Under the pieces are notes generated by a model. The model did not search any database. It was not told the origin of the DNA and worked only from the letters and a program-made list of their open reading frames with translations. 64,000 nt of DNA from Tetrapyrgos nigripes. Its lineage: Eukaryota; Basidiomycota; Agaricomycetes; Agaricales; Campanellaceae. The DNA is taken from assembly GCA_013368315.1 (NCBI GenBank), contig JAACJM010000118.1, forward strand, positions 124,001-188,000. Direction: 5' to 3'. Position numbers and translations under genes: made by a program. Shown in pieces: positions 37,102 to 49,861 of this stretch (position 1 is its first letter; every line of letters starts with the position of its first letter).

Positions 37102-37109
37102 ATAAACCG

Positions 37110-37840
37110 CATTATCCTGAGTCGTCCAAGCACTTTTCGACGTCCCAACTGCGTTGTCGACTTCTGGGAAAGTTTCACACTCAAATCTTCCGGGCATTGA
37201 TAGAAAAGGATGCAGGTTGCTGCCAGCTCTGATACTGGCACTGGTGCCTACAAAGAATGATGACAGACCATATGTATGGAGAATCACCGTTGGGTATGAT
37301 CTTACTCGTTTTCATCCTGAAACGGGATACCAGCCCCCGGAGTGAAGGATTATAGGGTTTGTGGTCTTGTGTATAGATGTATCGTTTCCGTATCCGTGTC
37401 CATTTTCATCTCCTGTTCTTGTTCGTGTGGAGGGGAAGAGGAAGAGTCTCGATATAGAGTAGCGAGCAGAGTATAGAGTCGACGGTGAGTGGTCTGTGGG
37501 AGTGGTTGAACTCAAAGGCGTAGTAGATGAAATAGAGGGTGACGACATCTCAAACGTATGCGTAGCCCACAGCTATCTATCTCGTTGACCCATTCTCATT
37601 CTCACTGCCCGTTCTCGTTCTCGTATTTGACTAACGTTCTGAGCAAGCTTTGAGGCTACCATGCTAGATCTCTTACGTCGTGCAGCCTACTTTAGGCAGA
37701 ACTTGGTGGTTGTAAATCGAAGTAGAAGAGCCCTGTTGGGTGTAAGGAGAGAAGGAGGAAGAGGCGTGATGTTGAAGCCGGCCCTCAAGTCAACAAACAC
37801 GTTGACGTCATTTGGGCGCTTTTCATCCAAACGTCCACCT
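37110..37840. other. Gap with short frames only
   Basis: A plus frame at 37154-37345 ends HPETGYQPPE and reads naturally, but no family was recognised and no splice partners were found. Confidence 0.35.
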
Positions 37841-38850
37841 CTTTTGCACCGAGACGTTGACCAAGTCGGTCAGTCTTTTATTCTCCTCGTTCTTAGTTTA
37901 TTGTATGGCTGACTATAAAACGGAAACACATCACTATGTAATCTGCAGTCCGTCGTCAGTGGTATTCTCAACATCAGGTGCGTTATCCCGGTTGTATCTT
38001 CATCTGCTCTTCTGACTGTCCTTAGATCGAAAACAACCCACCAAGTCTCCGAATATCACCATCAAGCTGATGTAATCCCTCATCTTCTTCCCTACACCCA
38101 ATTGTCCTATCTGCATGCGCAGTTAAGTACACAAGGACAAGAGTCAGAATCACGCGAATGGTTAGAGGGGTGTGATGGCCTCTTACGAGCATTGGGCAGG
38201 GAACCGATAGTCGTTCTTTCCCTTGCTTTACTTATTTTATTCTCACCCTTCTCCCCTCTCCATTCCATTCTCTCATCTATACCCATACCCGTCCTCGTCT
38301 ATGCGATATCTTCTCCATCGTATTCGTTCTCATCTCTCGTTTCGTTTCGTTTCGTTTCGTTCTCGTTCTCGTTCTCGTTCTCGTTCTCGTTTTCTTTTTC
38401 CCTTTCCCTTTTTCCTTTTCGATGTTGGCGTTATTCTTCCTTCTATCTTCTACCTTCTACCATTTCCATCATTATCATTGTTTACGGCGTACGCTAACCA
38501 CCTCACTCTTCCTGCTCTGCTCTGCTACCCCCTCCCCACCTTCTTATTCCTCACCAACACTGTGACTTTTCTCCCTCCTGCTCTCTAGTCTCGAATACCA
38601 ACAAAGGTCCAACACAAGAAACCTCCGCGGCTTCGGTTTCGCATATACATCTACCTCTATTCGCTCTTTGTTCGCTCTACTCGCTGCCATTAGTAGGAGT
38701 TACGTTTGCTGGTACTAGTGGTTACTGGAGACGTTTGGGGGTAATTTGGTTTGGTTTGGTTTGGGTAAGCAAGTGCGTTACATCACCTTCTATCTTCCTT
38801 CTTCCTTTTTCTTCTTCTTTTATTTTCCTTCATCATCATATACTCATCCT
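37840..38850 (+). repeat. Arm A of an inverted segmental duplication
   Basis: It matches 54460-53190 on the minus strand block by block. Shared blocks: GAGACGTTG; TCTGACTGTC and CCACCAAGTCTCCGA; ATGGCCTCTTAC; GCTTTACTTATTTTATTCT; TTGGCGTTATTCTTCC against TTGGCATTTGGTTCTTC; GTCTCGAATACCAA; and GGGGGTAATTTGG. One frame (38020-38205) reads SKTTHQVSEYHHQ through EWLEGCDGLLRALGREP without a stop, so an exon may be included. Function unknown. Confidence 0.7.
38337..38398. repeat. Compound microsatellite (TTTCG)n(TTCTCG)n
   Basis: About four TTTCG units followed by five TTCTCG units, in a CT-rich stretch of arm A. Arm B lacks this expansion. Confidence 0.85.
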
Positions 38851-39299
38851 CATCCTCATCGTCCCTGTCCCTTACCCGTTCCCGGCTGTGCCTTGGGGTT
38901 CACCGATGCATCTTCCAATCCTTTCCCCCTTCCTCCGAGTGCGAGCCCTTGGTCTTAATGTCTTACTGTTTCTCTGTTTCTTCGTCCTGGGTTGCTGGGT
39001 TGTTGGTTTATTGGCTTTTGGCTTTTACCTCTGGTCTTTCTTTGGTCTTTGGCTTGCTTTCTTTATCTCTTGTCTATGGAGACCCAGAAGGCCTCGCTCG
39101 TTAAATGATCTGTTTGTGATTGACGATGCTTTGGACCCCGAGCACTCTCTCATCCTCGATAAGTCCATACTCTATATTAATCTGTATTTCGTACTCGGAT
39201 CCAAGAGCTTTTTTTCGTGAGACAGTGATACCAAGCTGGAATGATAGAGTCTCTGGAGAAAGACTCAACCGGAGAATCACTAGCTACTATGTTTTGTTT

Positions 39300-39990
39300 G
39301 TTCTGTAGGACTATTATCCGGAGTCTTTAGTGTGTTTGTGCTTGTTCTACTCTCTAATATGCACTCATCCCCGCCGTGTATGGCCCACACTTCCCTCGTT
39401 TTGAGAATGGATTTGTCGAGTGATCATCATGCGTTGACCCGGGACCGACAGTCACGGACTCTTCATTAGGAAGTCTACTTACTACCACTAGATACATTCA
39501 GTTTCTCGTTGTCGGAAATTGCCCCTTGCTGAGGAAGATCTCGGATTACGACGAAAACTGCACAGGATAGTGGCGAAATGGCATTAGAATTGCGATCTCC
39601 AGCTCCTCTTCAACCTACTCTTCCGAGTCTGCCCTAGCTTCACCGGAGAAAATCGGGACGATATTCTGAGCCTATCTTTTGATTACTTAACGGAGACTCC
39701 TTGCATCCGAACCAACACCTCCGCAACCTTTCTGGGAATAAGCCCAAAATAACTGGACTCGGAATATATTCTGGCTATTTTTGGCTGCATTTCACGCTCT
39801 GGAAAGCCTCAAATGTCCGGCTAGCGTGCATCACTACTGCAAATCAACTCAGATTATGTCGAAAATAGCCCAATGTCACCGCGCACTTTGACTCACCGAG
39901 CCTACGCATCTCCTTGTGTGGAACGCTTGATGATTATGCCTGGAGTTCTTGCGCCTTCCTGAAACTTCCTTTCCGACATCTTCGTATAGT
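39300..39990. other. Upstream region of the oxalate decarboxylase gene
   Basis: No coding content recognised. A TATA box (TATAAATA) lies at 39999-40006, about 40 bp before the ATG. Confidence 0.55.
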
Positions 39991-40046
39991 CTATGTCGTA
40001 TAAATACGCACCTTTTTTCGGCTGGTTTCAACATTCCACTACAGCC

Positions 40047-42366
40047 ATGATCCAGCTATCTTCTCTTCTTTGTGCTATTGTTCTCGCTGAGATGGCTATC
40101 TCTGCACCTGCTTCCTTGGTGTCTTCTATTGCCCTTGCTCCTTCAGGCACCCTTCAGCAGCTTGCCTCTTCAACTGTGTCTGGAATCGATGCTACTGCCA
40201 CCGTTTCTTTCGCCAGCACTGATCCTAACCCCGAGCTGTGGGGTCCCGAAAGCGATCCCTCTGTTCCTACAGCTCAACGTGGAACGCTTGGTGCTACGAT
40301 CATTGGACCTACTAATCCGGAACTGGAGCTGCAGAACGCAGATTTATTGGCTCCGCCAACTACAGATCATGGTGACGTGTAGGTTCTTTCTTCTCCGACT
40401 CATTTTGATTCCACAACTGAAATATGCGAGTAGTCCAAACGCCAAATGGCCATTTTCTCTGAGTCATAACCGCTTGCAGACGGGAGGATGGGCTCGCCAA
40501 CAGAACAGTACGTTTCGCAGGTTCTTTTGTTCTCGGGTGACATTCATATTCTACATCTCTAAACAGTTGAGCAAATGCCTTTCGCAACTTGTAAGCCGTC
40601 TGTTTATTAATTGGAAGCTAAAACATGATATTCTTGCCACCATAGCCATGGCAGGTGTGAATATGCGCTTGGAAGCTGGAGCTATCCGGTAAGACAAGGT
40701 TGTTTTTCTCCCGTAGTCGTTCTCAATGTGTGTCAGGGAATTACATTGGCACACGACTTCAGAGGTCTGCTTTTCCTTTGCCCGCTTTCTTCGTTCTACT
40801 GAATGATAATATATGGATAGTGGGCCTATGTCCTCAAGGTAAGCATCATATACTCAAGTCGCAAATCACCGCCTGATCATGCATATTGCAGGGTACAACA
40901 CAAATCACTGCTGTTGATCCCCAAGGACGAAATTTTGTCGGTAATGCAGTAAGTCTTCCATATGCCACTATCATGGAACGGCTTTTCACACTACGACAGG
41001 GTCCTGGGGATTTGTGGTTCTTCCCTGCAGGCGTCCCTCATTCGCTTCAAGCCACGGCAGATGATCCTGATGGTTCTGAGTTCCTACTTGTAAGCATAGT
41101 ATCAGACAGCTTAAAGACGAGTTAAGTGTCTAATGGATTTCAGATTTTCCCCGACGGTTCATTCAACGAGGATGGGACTTTTCTCGTGAGTTGTTGGCTT
41201 CAACTCTATATAATAAGTGTGCTCACCTCGTTCACAGCTAACTGATTGGATGTCTCATGTCCCATTCGAAGGTAAACCGTTGATTGCATATCATTACTCA
41301 GCAAAAGAGTTGATTCATACCATTTGCTAGCCATCTTGAAGAATTTCCAGTCAACGAATCCGGAAGCTTTCTCTCATATTCCTGCTCAACAGCTATATAT
41401 TTTTCCTAGCAGTGAGTTTTTTACGGGTATATCATGCCAGTGAAATTGTAAAGTCGTTTCGACAGATCCTCCCACCAGCGATACTCCTGTAGAGGACCCA
41501 CAAGGTCAAGTTCCCCAGTCTTTTGTTTTCCCCTTATCGCAAGTCAACGCTACCGAGCTTGCTGGTGGATCCATCAAGATCGCCGACTCCACTGTCTTCC
41601 CAGTCTCAACCACTGTTAGCGTGGCTGAAGTTACTGTTAATCCTGGAGGAATGAGGTGAAGTCCAATAATCTATTCATCGTTTTCCGTGAAATATTTATC
41701 GTTCGTGGCCATCACATCACAGAGAGCTCCATGTACGGTAATATCTGACACTCCTTACGAACAAGAACTGACCTGCTTCCTAGTGGCATCCGACCGCGGA
41801 CGAGTGGAGCTTCTTCATGTATGTTATCCTAAATTTAGTCTACTAAGTTCTGACTTACCTCTTTGGCAGCGAGGGTGAAGGCCGGATGACATTATTCGCT
41901 GCTGAAAGCAACGCAGCAACATTCGATTACCAGGCTGGAGATATCGGTCTGTAGTTCTACGCCGTTTGAAATTTGATTTTATCTCTGACTGAAGCCACTG
42001 TACTTATAGGTTTCGTCCCTGCCAATTACGGGCATTACGTAGAGAATACTGGCAACACAACTTTGCGTTATCTTGAGATCTTCAATAGCAGTGAGTGCCT
42101 ATTACAAGGGTCCAATGCTCACAAGTAAGTCTGATGTAACTCTCACTTCCAGATCTAGTGCAAGACATCAGCTTGAGTCAGGTAAGGAGCGAAGAGCTCG
42201 AGATCGAGAGATAGAAGAATTCGGAGTTCAAGACTGATTGTTATTTTTACAGTGGCTGGCGCTGACTCCCCCTGCCTTGGTGAAAGCGCATCTGGACCTA
42301 GACGACGATACTATCGCCAAGCTGCCCAAGGTCAAACCGATCGTGGTGGGACCCGTAGGACAATGA
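40047..42366 (+). CDS. Oxalate decarboxylase (bicupin), secreted, 18 exons
   Basis: Eighteen exons from 40047 to 42366 join in phase to 452 residues. A signal peptide [20 protein letters not shown] is followed by a propeptide-like stretch. Cupin 1 has [14 protein letters not shown] and the distal GVPHSLQ histidine. Cupin 2 has [15 protein letters not shown] and [10 protein letters not shown]. Both carry the metal-binding HxH, Glu and His set. [31 protein letters not shown] and [10 protein letters not shown] are family blocks. Fungal members split oxalate to formate and CO2 outside the cell or at the wall, using manganese; they are common in wood- and litter-decay species. Some exons are tiny: 40821-40838 (18 nt) and 41723-41732 (10 nt), the latter encoding RELH just before an intron that divides the HxH motif. 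Frame intact. Confidence 0.95.
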
Positions 42367-42429
42367 TCGAAATTTCAGAGCTCAGAATAATATTTGGATT
42401 TCACGTCTTATATGCGAGGGCTGTTGGGT

Positions 42430-42520
42430 TATTGCCGAACCTTTAGGTTTGGCTCCTTACAGGAAGTTTTGTTGGGGGGGATGTTCTAAACTATTTCCGC
42501 ACGGGTACTAAATATGGTCA
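42430..42520 (+). repeat. Dispersed repeat, partner at 3238-3370
   Basis: GCCGAACCTTTAGGTTTGGC to GTACTAAATATGG, 65 bp after the oxalate decarboxylase stop, so it probably lies in that transcript's 3' region. Confidence 0.7.
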
Positions 42521-44339
42521 TATCTGCTAATTATATCCAGTGTCCAAAACTTTGGAATCTTTCGCCTTTACCCGACCGACTAAGTGTTGTTTGTAGGACC
42601 TTTGAGCTCAAACAGTGCCAGCTCATCGCCTATTCGTACTCTATCACGTTTGCGGAGTGAACGAGTACTTCTATCTAGGCGTACACATGATTCTATCTTC
42701 TCGACTGATTTCCTTTATTCCTGTCACAAACTTCATTGGGCCTTGAATGTGATACTTGGCGTGGACTCCCATTGTTTATCCTGAACCAATGCTCTATCAG
42801 TCTACTTTAGTGGTCAAGCCATTTTTGTTCAAGAGACTACTGAAGACGTGAAACCGAGAAACTATGTGCTTAACCTCGTATGAACGGGGTGTGGGCCAGC
42901 GCCGACGCGTGGCGAGTACAAGGCCACAGGTTTTACTATGGGCAGTGTCTCCTTCAAATGGAGTGACAAAGAATGTTGACTGTTACTGTGATATCATAGT
43001 GGTAGTATCAGTATGAAACGAACACGATATGATCATTTAGATATTAAAATGAACCAGAGAAGGAGTAACACATTTCCAGCTGTCTCAATTGGAACAATAC
43101 TGTAGGTTCTGAGATGGAACTCCTCCTGGTCATGCCACCGCTAAACCGCGTCAGGAATCAGAATGAACAGTCTCGAAAAGATGAGTGAAGATAAAAAATA
43201 AAACGGAAACCCAGCCAATAATTGGCAGTAACATATAGCGATACCTCTTCAAATAAGTTATCCAAGATAATCTGGTTCACATAAACCTTATAGTCAGCTT
43301 GGACTGCAAACTTTACTCAAGCGATGATGCGGAGAAGACCAAGGGAAGTGGTGGCTGTGAGCCAGGTGTCGGAGTTGTCTTTTATAGACTTACGACTCTG
43401 GAATATAAGACTGGACACACATTTGCATTGATTAGATGTGAGAAAATTTATATACTATCTCACTGAAGATATGTTCTGAACTTCGAGCATTTTGTGAAAA
43501 AGAAGTTACTGCAAAACTTGAATCCAAAGTATCATCCACTCGTGCAGTTCACAAATCTTTGGAATAGCATGGTATACTGCTGTTAACAAGAACGTGCATA
43601 CCAAGGAGTACCCTGGTATTTTTTTCAGATTTATATAGAGGGTACCGATGGCTCTATTCAAGTTCGAAGTGTCGTTTTGGATGGAATTTTAGCTGTTTTT
43701 GAATCGTTGTCGCATGAGGAATGCTACACTGAGGAATTGGCGGATAAAAAATTCAATGGCCACATGAGATGTATAAGTACATATTCCGTGCCATCCGAGC
43801 TCCACTGCAAGTGGTCCTTGCACATACCGAGGCGGGTCAATAGGTTGCGATTGTGGACAGTTACCGTGAGAATCCATCTCGGTTACAACCGCACACCTTT
43901 GTCGCCATTCTCGAGGGCCTCTAGTACGAGCGCTTTGGACTGGAAGCCAATTAACGATACGTATGATATTGATATATACATATTGTAGAGGGTAGATTGA
44001 TGTTTATGAAGGATAATGATGAGGAAGAGAAATGTGGGGAGAGGAGTGTATGTCGGGGATGTAGAAGATGACTGGGAGAATAGTGAAGGAGAAGAGGAAC
44101 AGCTTTGGGTGAGGAGGAGGAGGAGGAGGAGGAATCTATTACGTGGCATGGGTCCAAGAGCTGAAACGCCGGTTTCCGGGAATTATCCCGATGTAAGCAG
44201 CAGTACATCATCGTTCCCGGGACTTACTACCACGACGCAGACGAGCTCACAACTCAAAGGCCGCCGTAGATCTGAATGATAGTAGCAAGCCAAGCCGGAT
44301 ACAGGAACTGAGTATAGTAGACTAATATGGAACTAGACC
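42521..44339. other. Gap without recognised gene
   Basis: Frames at 43677-43988 plus and 44149-43883 minus overlap. A (GGA)n run at 44111-44132 creates arginine-rich or serine-rich false frames. A GCGTGGCGAGTACAAGGCC word near 42907 resembles the left block of the GTTACGAGGCC repeat. Confidence 0.45.
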
Positions 44340-45460
44340 TAAGTATTATACTTGCTACAATGTACGGTAAGAAGGACGGCGGTAGGCAGGTGCAACGTAG
44401 AGAGGAGTTGATTCAAAGACATTAAACACTCTGAATATGTATTTTCCGGTGAGCGAGAACATACCCCTAGTACGAGAAACAATCTAGCGAGAACAGTCAA
44501 GCTACCAAAAGTTCTTGTAAGCAGCAGTGGAGGATGTGAATGATGAAGAGAGCCCAGAAACTCATCTCGAAGGAAGATTAATGGACCATAGTTACACTCC
44601 AGCAATGCGTGTTCGGGAGTCTCGACTTCAGACCGGCAAAATCTGCATAAGCGGTCTTGAAAAGGAATTTTCTCTCTGTGGTTGTCGCACCAGCGTAGCC
44701 GTTCCACAGCGAAGGGATGATCAGAAGCTAAAAGCCGAGTGAATGCTTTGCAATGTAGAGGATTCTTAATATCCTTCAGATATGCGTGCATACACATGGC
44801 ATTATCTCTCTGACCAGTCCTTTCGGGTAGGGATTCCTTCCTGACATTTAACAAGTATGTCTTTTGGTATGTATGCTCAATCTCTTCATCGATCCAGTCC
44901 TTCACCCTTTGACAACACTTTCATGAAAAGCCTTTACCTTCTCGCAATCAAGGAAATCCTCGATTGGTGGGAGTGACAAGAGGGATGCAGGAAGTGTGCA
45001 TTCAAGAATGCCAAGGAGATCCGAAAACCATGTATGTACCCCAGCGGTATAGAGGGAAAGTAATTCCATAAGTGCTGCATGGACATAAGTATCGGAAGGT
45101 CGTTCAAGAGCATAAAGGTAGAACCGAAGGGCTAGTTCCATTCATCTATATAGTATTGGCATGGTTCCTGTCTCCGTATATAGAGCAACAGTGGGTGAGC
45201 GGCGGGACATTCCAAGTAATCTGCGAAAGAAATTGACTTGAACTTTCCGGAGGCATGCCGAGAGGGTCGGGCTAGAGTCCAGGGCTACTTCACACCCATA
45301 GATGAGGTGGGGATCAATGCAGCCCATATAGAGGATACGACCATCGACGGGGGAAAGGGAGCCAATCATTGATTCGAGATGCAAGACCGCGTGTCCAACC
45401 GTGGTTGCTTTAGCTGCTTTTGTACCATAGTGGGGTTGGAATATTGTATGAATAGAACCG
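44340..45460 (-). pseudogene. 5'-truncated LINE reverse transcriptase remnant
   Basis: On the minus strand the 3' end of a non-LTR retrotransposon polymerase is legible: MIGSLSPVDGRILYMGC, HLIYGCEVALDSSP, QVNFFRRLLGMSRRSPT, and the zinc-knuckle-like CRFCRSEVETPEHALLEC. TAG at 45142-45144 and a frame change near 44905 break it. The fingers and palm with the catalytic YxDD are absent, as expected for a 5' truncation. No poly(A) tail or target duplication was identified. Confidence 0.8.
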
Positions 45461-45589
45461 GTACTGGGGACAAGTGTCGATGCTGTCTTAGGTGTTCATT
45501 GCTGGTGATAAAATGTGCGTGTATTATAGTATTTTATGCAAAAATATCTTTTTCTATGTTCGTGAATAATGAGATAAGCGAGAGGAGGG

Positions 45590-45830
45590 ACAGCCGAGGG
45601 GACAGTGAGCAAGGGCATTTGATGGTAATGATGGATAGTGAGCAAGTATGAGAAAGTATTGAGCATGGAGCTATGATATAAGTGTCGGGAGCTCAAGCGA
45701 GAGACGTCGAGCGGACGTACATCACCAATTGTTCGGGGTCTAATAGCTGGCGCTGGAGGATAAGCGAGGGACAGCGAAGGACAGCGACCGACGGACTTTG
45801 ATGGTGGTGATGGATGATGAGGGGGTGTGG
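45590..45830. repeat. Imperfect direct repeats around GGGACAGCGA and TTTGATGGTRRTGATGG
   Basis: A block at 45590-45650 recurs with changes at 45763-45825. Low-complexity sequence, not coding. Confidence 0.5.
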
Positions 45831-48240
45831 GAACATGCGATGATGACGCATGGGCAGCGGAAAGGGACGTGGTTCTATAGCACTGGGACCCATACCTACT
45901 TGCTGAGGAAGTGCGTCACCAAGTTACCTGGCTGCCTATCGCTTTCAAGTGCCATTCTCTCTAACGGTTGCAAAGAGGGAAAAGTGGGCCATCGCTGCGC
46001 GTGGTATTCTTGACTCTAGATCTTCGTCCTTGGTCCCCTGATGCCAAACCCATCTAATCCGTAACTCCCTGACTGTGACGTCCCACCACCAACACAGTAA
46101 ACAGAGAAACACGTCCCTTCCCATCCCGAGACGCTCTCGTTGAAACTTAGACGGCTACAACGGCTACGTTGACGACGGCATCTGCCATCTGAAGTCATCC
46201 CGTCCTGGCGTTGACTCGTTGACCCAAGAGTAGGTATACGTGTACACTGGTATCCACGTCTCCGCCTCGCACGGCAGACCAGACTCATTATCCAGCATCT
46301 AAAACCGACAACCTGGTGCATCTGGGACTTGTAGACGCTGATGATGGAATGTCTCCAAATTCCCTCTAGCCAATGTACCGGCGGTGGTAGTTCGTTGACA
46401 CGTATACCGGTCGTTACTGGGCGGAGAGAGGTAAATGGAGGAGAGGGAATAAGGGACGAGAGCTCAAATGGAAAGGGGTGGTGGATCCGGACCGTCCGGT
46501 ATTGGGAAACGCGGGGGGGACATGGTTTCACAGAGTAAAGTAAAATGGAAGCTGTTGAGTGGCACTATGAATCCCAGGCGTAGGGGAAGAGGAAGAGGAA
46601 AACGCGTGGACGGGCAGTCGGAGTTGGGAGGTGTCGGGACGGTGAGACCTGAAACGATGACACTGTATCGGTCATTAGTCTATATTATCACAGACTGCCA
46701 GGGGTAAAAAAAAACAACTCACAATTTCCGACCTCATCCTCCTCTTCTCTTTCCGAGACTCATCATCTTCTCGTCTCTTCTAATTTCACTCGCTTCTCTC
46801 TATACCCACTCCAGAGTCAAAATTCCACGCCGACTCTGAGTCTACATTTAACTCATTTGTGAATGGCGGTGAGATAAGGACTTGAAACAAAGGTACGTTG
46901 TCGCTGGAGATGACACTGGACGGGACAGAAGGAAGGATAGAGGGCGGTGTGTCAGGTAGATAAGACGTCTTCCAACAGGAAGGAGACGTTTTTTGACCCT
47001 GATATTGCAATACCCGACTCCCTCCGGAAACATGAACTTTCAGACGGAACGAAGGATATGATGAAGGTTTGGGTGTTTGGTTGGACACGTCTTTCGATTT
47101 TTTGACATCGAGACGTCTAGACATCGGTTTTGAGGCGTACTGACTGGCAGATATGAGGACGGGTAGAAGCGAGAGCGACATTGGGAAGTTGAGAAGGTAG
47201 TGACAGGGATAAAGAGGGCGGAAGAGTGTCAACGCTTGAGGCGCATTCGGAAGAGTCTCAGTCAGTTTCTTCAACGAAAACAAAGCAATGAAGATAAACT
47301 CACCAGGTACTTAGAGTCAACAAATACGAATTATAAACTTCAGTGCTCCAGCATTCATCTCAGCTTCACGACTTCACGACTTCACAACGTCAGAATCGGC
47401 GCGTTTTCTTCCCAGTCCTCCGAAGTCGACGTCCTTTGCCTAGTACTCTCTATAGCGCTAACGTCATCTGGAGTTTTCACTCTCGAGAACACCTATTTCG
47501 GAGTTGAAGCTCTTAGCACGCGAAACGGACCTCAACGCATCCTGTCGTTTTGGGTAGACGGCGGAATATTTATTCCGTGCTTTCACCGGATAAATATTCG
47601 GAGTCGGGGAGTCCAGAAGGAAATAGATACGACAACCTAAAACTTCTGGACGACAGACTGCTGCAGATCCGTGTAGATGCATGAATGTCATTTTGGAACT
47701 CGAAAAATTGTAGGATGAGATGTAGGAGACTTTGGAGAAAGTAAGAACAGGGAGGAGATAACGGGATGGTGGTGGGTTTGTAACGGTTATGTGTATGTAA
47801 GGATGAATGGTGGAAAAAAAAGGGATGAGCGGTGGAAGAAGGGGGATGGTGGTGGGTCAAAGATTAAGCTTATGTAGAGACTAAGGAAAATACATCCTAA
47901 CGATGATGGATGTGAGAAGTCAAGAGAGGACCAGGTCACGTTATCGCGATGTCAGAGTCTTAACTCCGAAAATACATTCTCTCTCCTTCGTCATAGAATC
48001 TCACTGATGTAGGGACAGAGAGAAAAGCATAGGCATGCCTTTCATCGTCGTGGTCTCAGTTTGGTGAAGCCGTTAATGGTAACTTCAGGGTTAGGGTTAG
48101 ACTTCGTGTCGTGAAAGGTGAGTGATAGAAGACGAAGACAATGAGAAGGAGAAAGTGGTGAAGGGTGGTTCAACAGATGATGGAGGAGAAGTGATGTGGA
48201 ATGCCATTATGGGGTAGTCCGGTGGGGTATGGTTGACAGA
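45831..48240. other. Gap with unrecognised frames
   Basis: The longest frames are 46531-46016 and 47283-46786 on the minus strand and 47200-47640 on plus. None has a known motif or clear splice structure. The 47283-46786 frame is basic and serine/proline-rich and could be a real short protein, but this cannot be shown. Confidence 0.35.
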
Positions 48241-49200
48241 AGCCATCGACGTAGACTCGAAGTTTGATTTCATCGGGAGAGTATGCTGTATGAGAGCATC
48301 TCTTGGTTCCGAATGCGTATAGACAGCTCATGTGAGAGGTAAGAAGGCCGTGCCTTGAGATACACTGCTGTTGAAAGAATGCAGCTCACCTGAGACATTC
48401 TAAATCCCAACGTCGTTATCTTCCGTACACCTCCACTAGTGTCATGTCGTGGTAATTCCCTGGAAAAGTAGGCATACGCATAGAACGGTATCCCGCAGTT
48501 TCCTGAAGGATTGGTGGTACTAAGGAAAGCCTTGAAGCGACGGATGACGTGACTGGAAGCGAAAATTCTCAGCACATGATAGCGTCGCGTCCAAGTCGCG
48601 TCGCTTGAATTCTCATTTTTTCATATTTTCTACGGCTACAAAAACCAGTCCTCGCTCAATTACACACTGGTCACCAAGTACAGAAATATGGGTGACCATT
48701 ACACTTGCCTCAAGGCTCTATAAAATGACGTTCATTCCTGCTGATAGATAGATAGATACACGCCAAGTGGCCCCTTCAGGACCCGGCGGGGTGGCGTTGC
48801 GTAGTCATCTAATCGATGATATGGTATTACAAGGGTGAGGCAGTCTCCCTACGCGCAGCCGCCTGTAAAGACTGAAATCGTATTCAAACGCACGACAAAA
48901 AATCAAACCATATCGGGACTTACAATAGGCTCTCCACTGTCAACAGCAAAATACAGCTCTGCTCCCTCATCATCGAGCTCGATCCGTGGAGCCTACCCTT
49001 CCTCAAGTCCGACGTCGCCTTCTTGAAAGTAAAGTAAAATACTAAACAGAAGAAAACTTTGAACCGACACGCCGTCTTTCACACTGACTTTCCTATCTCC
49101 GCGAATCACAGTACCTACTCGTCCCCAGTTAACTTGCTTGAGCCCGTAAAGACCTGCAACGTCGTTATGTATTGGGCCGGCCACTGTGCAACGTACGTCA
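48241..49200 (-). pseudogene. Unrecognised exon-like blocks
   Basis: On the minus strand, GTTGCACAG at about 49186 precedes an open block reading AGPIHNDVAGLYGLKQ and GRVGTVIRGDRKVSV. Across a short gap comes EGDVGLEEG, an in-frame TAG, then APRIELDDEGAELYFAVDSG ending at a consensus GTAAGT. A further block (48575-48390) reads MLRIFASSHVIRRF to TTLGFRMSQ and also ends at GTGAGC. The pattern of acidic and hydrophobic codons and splice signals suggests a decayed gene. Family not recognised. Confidence 0.35.
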
Positions 49201-49861
49201 ATGCAGCAAGATGGTGCAATCGATGATGACTGCAGTCTCGGGAGTTTACTATGACTTCATGTGAATGCAAAGAAGGGATTCATGTACCGGAGAAAGCTGC
49301 GATGTTTGGAGTCTAGATGACTTGATACGTCCCGCCTTATCCAAGGGTCGATTTTTAGGAAGCTTGAAGACGTATCGATCGACGATCCAGGAACACCTAC
49401 TGATACTTGACAGAGTTGGAGGTGGCCAGACGTGTTGCTAACTGACAGCGTACACGTTCCAAAACTGATAGGTGAAGCAGAAGTAGGAAAGATACAAGCT
49501 ATGCTGAAGCGCTAGTTGAGTGTTAGCCTTATCGGATGGTAAGTGCTAAGTATCAGGATTAGCGTCTTGCACCGGGAACAGTTGACCGAAAGGCCTCGCC
49601 CTGTCGACGTCCATCAAACTATGCTTCTCCGGATCTACAGCAACAACAAACTCCAATCAAATTTTATACGCCCGAGCAGTGCAATGAGATTACGGCGTGC
49701 AACACGCGCGCATACCTCGTTCTCAGAACTACTCTTGATCATCGATTAGTAGCTGTACAAGGTGATGTCACTTTCCATTCTATACTTACCATTCATCGCA
49801 TTATATAACGAACAGAGCCTCTCTGCAATTTTGGTCGACGACGCTGAAATCACCTACAGCC
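49201..49861. other. Upstream region of the caspase gene
   Basis: Nothing coding recognised. No clear TATA box before ATG 49862. Confidence 0.4.

Noticed and set aside
38102..38588. Membrane proteins in the TTCTCG tract
   Set aside because: Produced by microsatellite translation (serine/phenylalanine runs).
46016..46531. 171-residue minus-strand frame
   Set aside because: Arginine-rich, no motif, no splice partner; not supported as a gene.
48089..48101. Interstitial telomere repeat (GGGTTAGGGTTAG)
   Set aside because: Only two units; expected by chance.
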